Origin: Planctomycetaceae bacterium | GTDB taxonomy: Bacteria > Planctomycetota > Planctomycetia > Pirellulales > UBA1268 | Assembly (NCBI GenBank): GCA_018694455.1 | Contig: JABHNP010000134.1 | Coordinates: 1 to 9,871, forward strand | Direction of reading: 5' to 3' | DNA: 9,871 nt | Part shown: positions 7,363-9,871 of the stretch, in pieces | Numbering within the stretch: the first letter of the stretch is position 1 | How the letters are laid out: each line of letters begins with the position of its first letter | Notes under the pieces: generated by a model | Seen by the model: the letters and a program-made list of their open reading frames with translations, nothing else | What the model was told of the DNA's origin: nothing | Databases searched by the model: none | Made by a program: the position numbers and the translations under genes

Positions 7363-8561
7363 TGTATTGTACTTAGAAAATGCGCAATTCTATCGAGGCC
7401 CTGTGTCAGTTTTTCTTCTGATGCGGCGAAAGACATGCGAACATGTCCTTCTGCACCGAATGCGCTTCCTGCCACTGTCGCAACGTGTTCTTTTTCAAGC
7501 AGTTGCTCACACCACGCCACGCTATCTGGCGGACCGTGTGGCCTGCCTAATGATGCGTGAATATCAATAAAAGCGTAGAAAGCCCCACCAATGTCCGGAA
7601 TTTTGACACCGGGAATCTGGCCCAGTCTTTCAACAACAAGATCTCGTCGCATTTGAAATGCATTTCGCATCAATGTCACACAATCTTGTGGACCAATAAG
7701 TGCCTCTATGGCTGCGTATTGACTGATACTGCAGGGATTACTTGTCTCTTGACTCTGCAGGCTGCCCATTGCCTTTGACAATGCTGGAGGGGCAATCGTC
7801 CACCCAATACGCCAGCCAGTCATTGAGTACGTCTTACTCACCCCGGCCACAACGATACTTCGTGATTCCAGACCGGGATGTAATGTTGGAAAGGAAATAG
7901 ATTCACGACCATCAAAGACGAGCTGATCATAAATCTCATCTGAAACGACAGAGAGATCCGCTTCAATAGCGATATCTGCAATGCTCACGAGCTCTTCGCG
8001 TGAATACACAACCCCAGTTGGATTACTAGGAGAACACAATAAGAGCATGCGTGTTCGAGGCGTAATTGCAGATTTGAACGCATTCGGCTGTAGCTTGAAA
8101 TCTTCGTCGATAGATGTTTCAACGAGAACTGGAATGGCTCCAGCAAGCTTTATCAATTCGGCATAACTCACCCAATATGGTGTGGGCACAATGACTTCAT
8201 CACCCGGATTTAAGACTGATGTGAAAACATTATGAAGGCTATGTTTTGCCCCATTTGAGACAATAACCTGTGCGGGTGTAACCGTGAGCCCTGATCGACG
8301 GGTATAGTCATTCGCAATTGCCTCCCGCAGCGCGGGTATTCCGGCTGCGGGCGTATATTTCGTTTTTCCTGCTGAAATAGCTGCTTTACCGGCCTGACAG
8401 ATATGTTCCGGTGTGGGAAAATCTGGTTCTCCAACCGAAAGATCAATCACATCAATCCCTGATGCCTTCATTGCACCGGCTCGTGCTGCCATGGCAAGCG
8501 TAGCTGATGGTTGGAGGGAGGCCATGCGTTGTGCTAGTTGAAAACAAGCAGCTTCTTCCAT
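7359..8561 (-). CDS. aspC: PLP-dependent aspartate-type aminotransferase, subgroup I-gamma
   Basis: Cytosolic class I aminotransferase of 400 aa, the usual length. It likely transfers the amino group between aspartate and 2-oxoglutarate; relatives also use prephenate. It resembles the Thermus thermophilus enzyme along its length: PSATLA (18-23); GEPDFPTPEH (44-53); KTKYTPAAGIPALRE (66-80); the PLP-stacking PYW (128-130); SPSNPTG with Asn180; SDEIYD with Asp208 and Tyr211; PLP lysine Lys243 in GVSKTYSMTGWRIG; and Arg375 in GHVRMSFA for the alpha-carboxylate. Lys106 in NGAKHSL matches the Thermus lysine reported to recognise the side-chain carboxylate, which supports acidic substrates. Start ATG8561 has AAAGG nine bases upstream and keeps the complete N-terminal segment. 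It is first of the aspC-mobA pair, and its TGA overlaps the mobA GTG. Whether it works as an aspartate or prephenate aminotransferase cannot be settled here. Confidence 0.92.
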   Translation of the reverse strand: MEEAACFQLAQRMASLQPSATLAMAARAGAMKASGIDVIDLSVGEPDFPTPEHICQAGKAAISAGKTKYTPAAGIPALREAIANDYTRRSGLTVTPAQVIVSNGAKHSLHNVFTSVLNPGDEVIVPTPYWVSYAELIKLAGAIPVLVETSIDEDFKLQPNAFKSAITPRTRMLLLCSPSNPTGVVYSREELVSIADIAIEADLSVVSDEIYDQLVFDGRESISFPTLHPGLESRSIVVAGVSKTYSMTGWRIGWTIAPPALSKAMGSLQSQETSNPCSISQYAAIEALIGPQDCVTLMRNAFQMRRDLVVERLGQIPGVKIPDIGGAFYAFIDIHASLGRPHGPPDSVAWCEQLLEKEHVATVAGSAFGAEGHVRMSFAASEEKLTQGLDRIAHFLSTIQ

Positions 8562-8627
8562 GAATTGTTTCCTTTCGAACTTCTTGCCAGTAAGAACCTA
8601 ATTGACATGGCATACTTCAGGTATAGG

Positions 8628-8654
8628 TACGCCATTAGAAATACTACTGGCGTA
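8628..8654. repeat. near-perfect 11-base inverted repeat, candidate operator or leader hairpin
   Basis: Left arm TACGCCATTAG (8628-8638), loop AAATA (8639-8643), right arm CTACTGGCGTA (8644-8654). Ten of eleven positions pair; only T8635 against C8647 does not. The outer seven base pairs are perfect and their centres lie 20 bases apart, about two helical turns. No T-run follows on either strand, so it is not an intrinsic terminator. It could be a dimeric regulator site serving one or both divergent genes, or a hairpin in a 5' leader. No regulator gene is visible in the window. Confidence 0.6.
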
Positions 8655-8700
8655 AAACAGAAATGAACCATCCGTCTACAGATAATACCACGGTGACAAA

Positions 8701-8706
8701 GAGGAG
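8701..8706 (+). promoter_or_regulatory. ribosome binding site of the inositol-phosphate synthase gene
   Basis: GAGGAG, preceded by AAA, lies five bases before ATG8712. It is the strongest Shine-Dalgarno sequence of the window and fixes the start of the downstream gene. Confidence 0.75.
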
Positions 8707-8711
8707 CTTGG

Positions 8712-9871
8712 ATGGCAACGGGACGAATTGGACTTTGGCTAATCGGTGCAAAAGGTGGCGTCGCCACGACCGTCATGACCGGCCTTGCAGCCATGAAACG
8801 GGGATTGGTTGAACCCATTGGTTTAATCACTGAAACCTCGGCATTTCATCCGCTTAATCTCGCTCATTGTAGTGATATTGTAGTTGGTGGACATGATATC
8901 CGTGACGAGAGCCTGCTGAATGAGGCCCGCCGTATGTGGACAGTGAGTCGAGCAATATCACCAGACATTTTAGAGTCTATAATGCCCGATCTTCAAGAGA
9001 TTGAGGCCCGCATTCGATCAGGAACCGTGTTGGCAGCTGGTAGATCCATTCAAGCCATAGCCTCTTCACCAGGATCTGAAAAAGGAACAACTCCACGAAA
9101 TATCATCGATCGTATTCGGAAAGATATTGTTGATTTTGCAACTGCAAATGAGATTGATCGTGTTATCGTCGTCAACCTTGCATCGACTGAACCTCCATGG
9201 TCGTCGCCTATTCCCGAAGACTTTGAAGAAATCGCACCTCTCCTCAAACAGACTACAGACTCAAGCCCGCTACCGACGAGTAGTCTCTACGCTATTGCAG
9301 CATTTGAGGCAGATGCTGCCTACATAAATTTCACGCCTTCTACGGGGGCAACACCGCCTGCACTTAATAAACTCGCCCAAAACAGAGGCCTGCCGCATGC
9401 AGGTTGTGATGGAAAAACAGGTGAGACATTGCTCAAAAGTGTGCTTGCCCCAATGTTTCGTGATCGCCACCTCAATGTTCAAAGTTGGGTAGGGCACAAC
9501 ATTTTTGGCAATCTCGATGGCAAAATACTTGACGATCCTTCGAACAAAGCAGCCAAGGTAAGAAGTAAAGACCATCTGCTTGCGAGTCTCTTGCCATCAA
9601 CACCGCAAACACTTGTCTCTATTGAGTTCATTGAGAGTCTTGGTGACTGGAAAACTGCATGGGATCACATTCATTTTCAAGGATTTCTAGGTACTCCCAT
9701 GACCATGCAATTCACATGGCAAGGATGTGATTCTATTCTGGCAGCGCCCCTAGTGATTGATCTCGTTCGGTTAGTGGATCGCGCCCGACTGGCTGGCGAG
9801 GCCGGTTCTCTGCCTTGGTTGGCAAGTTTTTTCAAAAGTCCACTGAGTTGTACCGAGCAGGGTTTTTCAGC
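8712..9871 (+). CDS. ino1: myo-inositol-1-phosphate synthase (archaeal/actinobacterial-like), 3' end outside the window
   Basis: Cytosolic NAD-dependent isomerase converting D-glucose 6-phosphate to 1D-myo-inositol 3-phosphate (L-myo-inositol 1-phosphate), the entry point to inositol and inositol phospholipids. The reading frame stays open to the window edge (386 codons seen). The N-terminal Rossmann segment LIGAKGGVATTVMTG (10-24) fits NAD binding. The conserved core follows: VNLASTEPP (154-162); NFTPS (206-210); GCDGKTGETLLKSVLAPMF (231-249); HNIFGNLDGKIL (262-273), including Lys235, Lys242 and Lys271; GDWKTAWD (311-318) with Lys314; HFQGFLGTPM (321-330); AAPLVIDL (344-351); and SFFKSPL (372-378). 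This block follows the Archaeoglobus enzyme closely and lacks the extra segments of the yeast Ino1 family. I did not map each lysine to its biochemical counterpart. Only a short C-terminal tail should be missing. It is divergent from aspC with its own ribosome site. Confidence 0.9.
   Translation, partial: MATGRIGLWLIGAKGGVATTVMTGLAAMKRGLVEPIGLITETSAFHPLNLAHCSDIVVGGHDIRDESLLNEARRMWTVSRAISPDILESIMPDLQEIEARIRSGTVLAAGRSIQAIASSPGSEKGTTPRNIIDRIRKDIVDFATANEIDRVIVVNLASTEPPWSSPIPEDFEEIAPLLKQTTDSSPLPTSSLYAIAAFEADAAYINFTPSTGATPPALNKLAQNRGLPHAGCDGKTGETLLKSVLAPMFRDRHLNVQSWVGHNIFGNLDGKILDDPSNKAAKVRSKDHLLASLLPSTPQTLVSIEFIESLGDWKTAWDHIHFQGFLGTPMTMQFTWQGCDSILAAPLVIDLVRLVDRARLAGEAGSLPWLASFFKSPLSCTEQGFS

Larger units (their letters stand above)
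8562..8711. promoter_or_regulatory. divergent promoter region between aspC and the inositol-phosphate synthase gene
   Basis: This 150-base region must hold promoters for both divergent genes. It contains an exact TTGACA on the plus strand (8602-8607), but the best -10-like hexamer after it (TATAGG, 8622-8627) is only 14 bases away, shorter than the usual 16-18. A second -10-like hexamer GATAAT (8681-8686) would place the plus-strand transcript start near 8693, but lacks a recognisable -35. No good minus-strand pair was found. The region also holds the inverted repeat listed separately. Promoter positions are tentative. Confidence 0.4.

Noticed and set aside
8602..8627. TTGACA plus TATAGG as a complete promoter for the inositol-phosphate synthase gene
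   Set aside because: The spacer is only 14 bases, too short for a standard housekeeping sigma promoter, so it is not called as a confirmed promoter.
8534..8830. A 98-codon minus-strand frame across the divergent region and the start of the inositol-phosphate synthase gene
   Set aside because: It overlaps the start of a well-supported gene and the aspC start, and has no family resemblance; it would also leave no promoter space.
1..9871. Defence island, biosynthetic cluster, CRISPR array or mobile element
   Set aside because: All six genes belong to housekeeping or envelope families; I saw no transposase, integrase, direct-repeat array or toxin-antitoxin pair.

Overview
The window looks like chromosomal DNA from a free-living bacterium. 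I read it as probably a planctomycete (Pirellulales-like). That rests on the style of the BioF N-terminus and active-site region, the archaeal-type inositol-3-phosphate synthase, and the very long AsmA-like protein, not on any marker gene. Base composition looks fairly balanced by eye. I see no rRNA, tRNA, insertion sequence, CRISPR array or prophage gene. Coding density is very high: six genes cover all but about 300 bases, and none of the six shows a frameshift.

Layout from left to right. (1) Bases 1-2518, plus strand: the 3' part of bioF (8-amino-7-oxononanoate synthase, biotin pathway), running in from the left edge, overlaps by 14 bases a class B flavin-containing monooxygenase. The two are probably co-transcribed. 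(2) A 48-base convergent gap with no convincing terminator. (3) Bases 8561-2567, minus strand: a probable transcription unit reading aspC (subgroup I-gamma aspartate-type aminotransferase), mobA (molybdenum cofactor guanylyltransferase, sharing a GTGA stop/start overlap with aspC) and, after 98 bases, a 1335-residue membrane-anchored AsmA/YhdP/TamB-like protein. (4) Bases 8562-8711: a 150-base divergent intergenic region with a near-perfect 11-base inverted repeat. (5) From base 8712, plus strand: myo-inositol-1-phosphate synthase, cut off by the right edge.

How the genes work together: the window is mostly core metabolism (biotin, amino-acid nitrogen, molybdenum cofactor, inositol phosphate) plus one envelope protein. 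I see no defence, secretion or biosynthetic cluster. The items most worth a second look are the palindrome between aspC and the inositol synthase, the tight bioF-monooxygenase pair, and the giant AsmA-like protein. A link between inositol phosphate made by the last gene (possibly for lipid headgroups) and lipid handling by the AsmA-like protein is speculation only.
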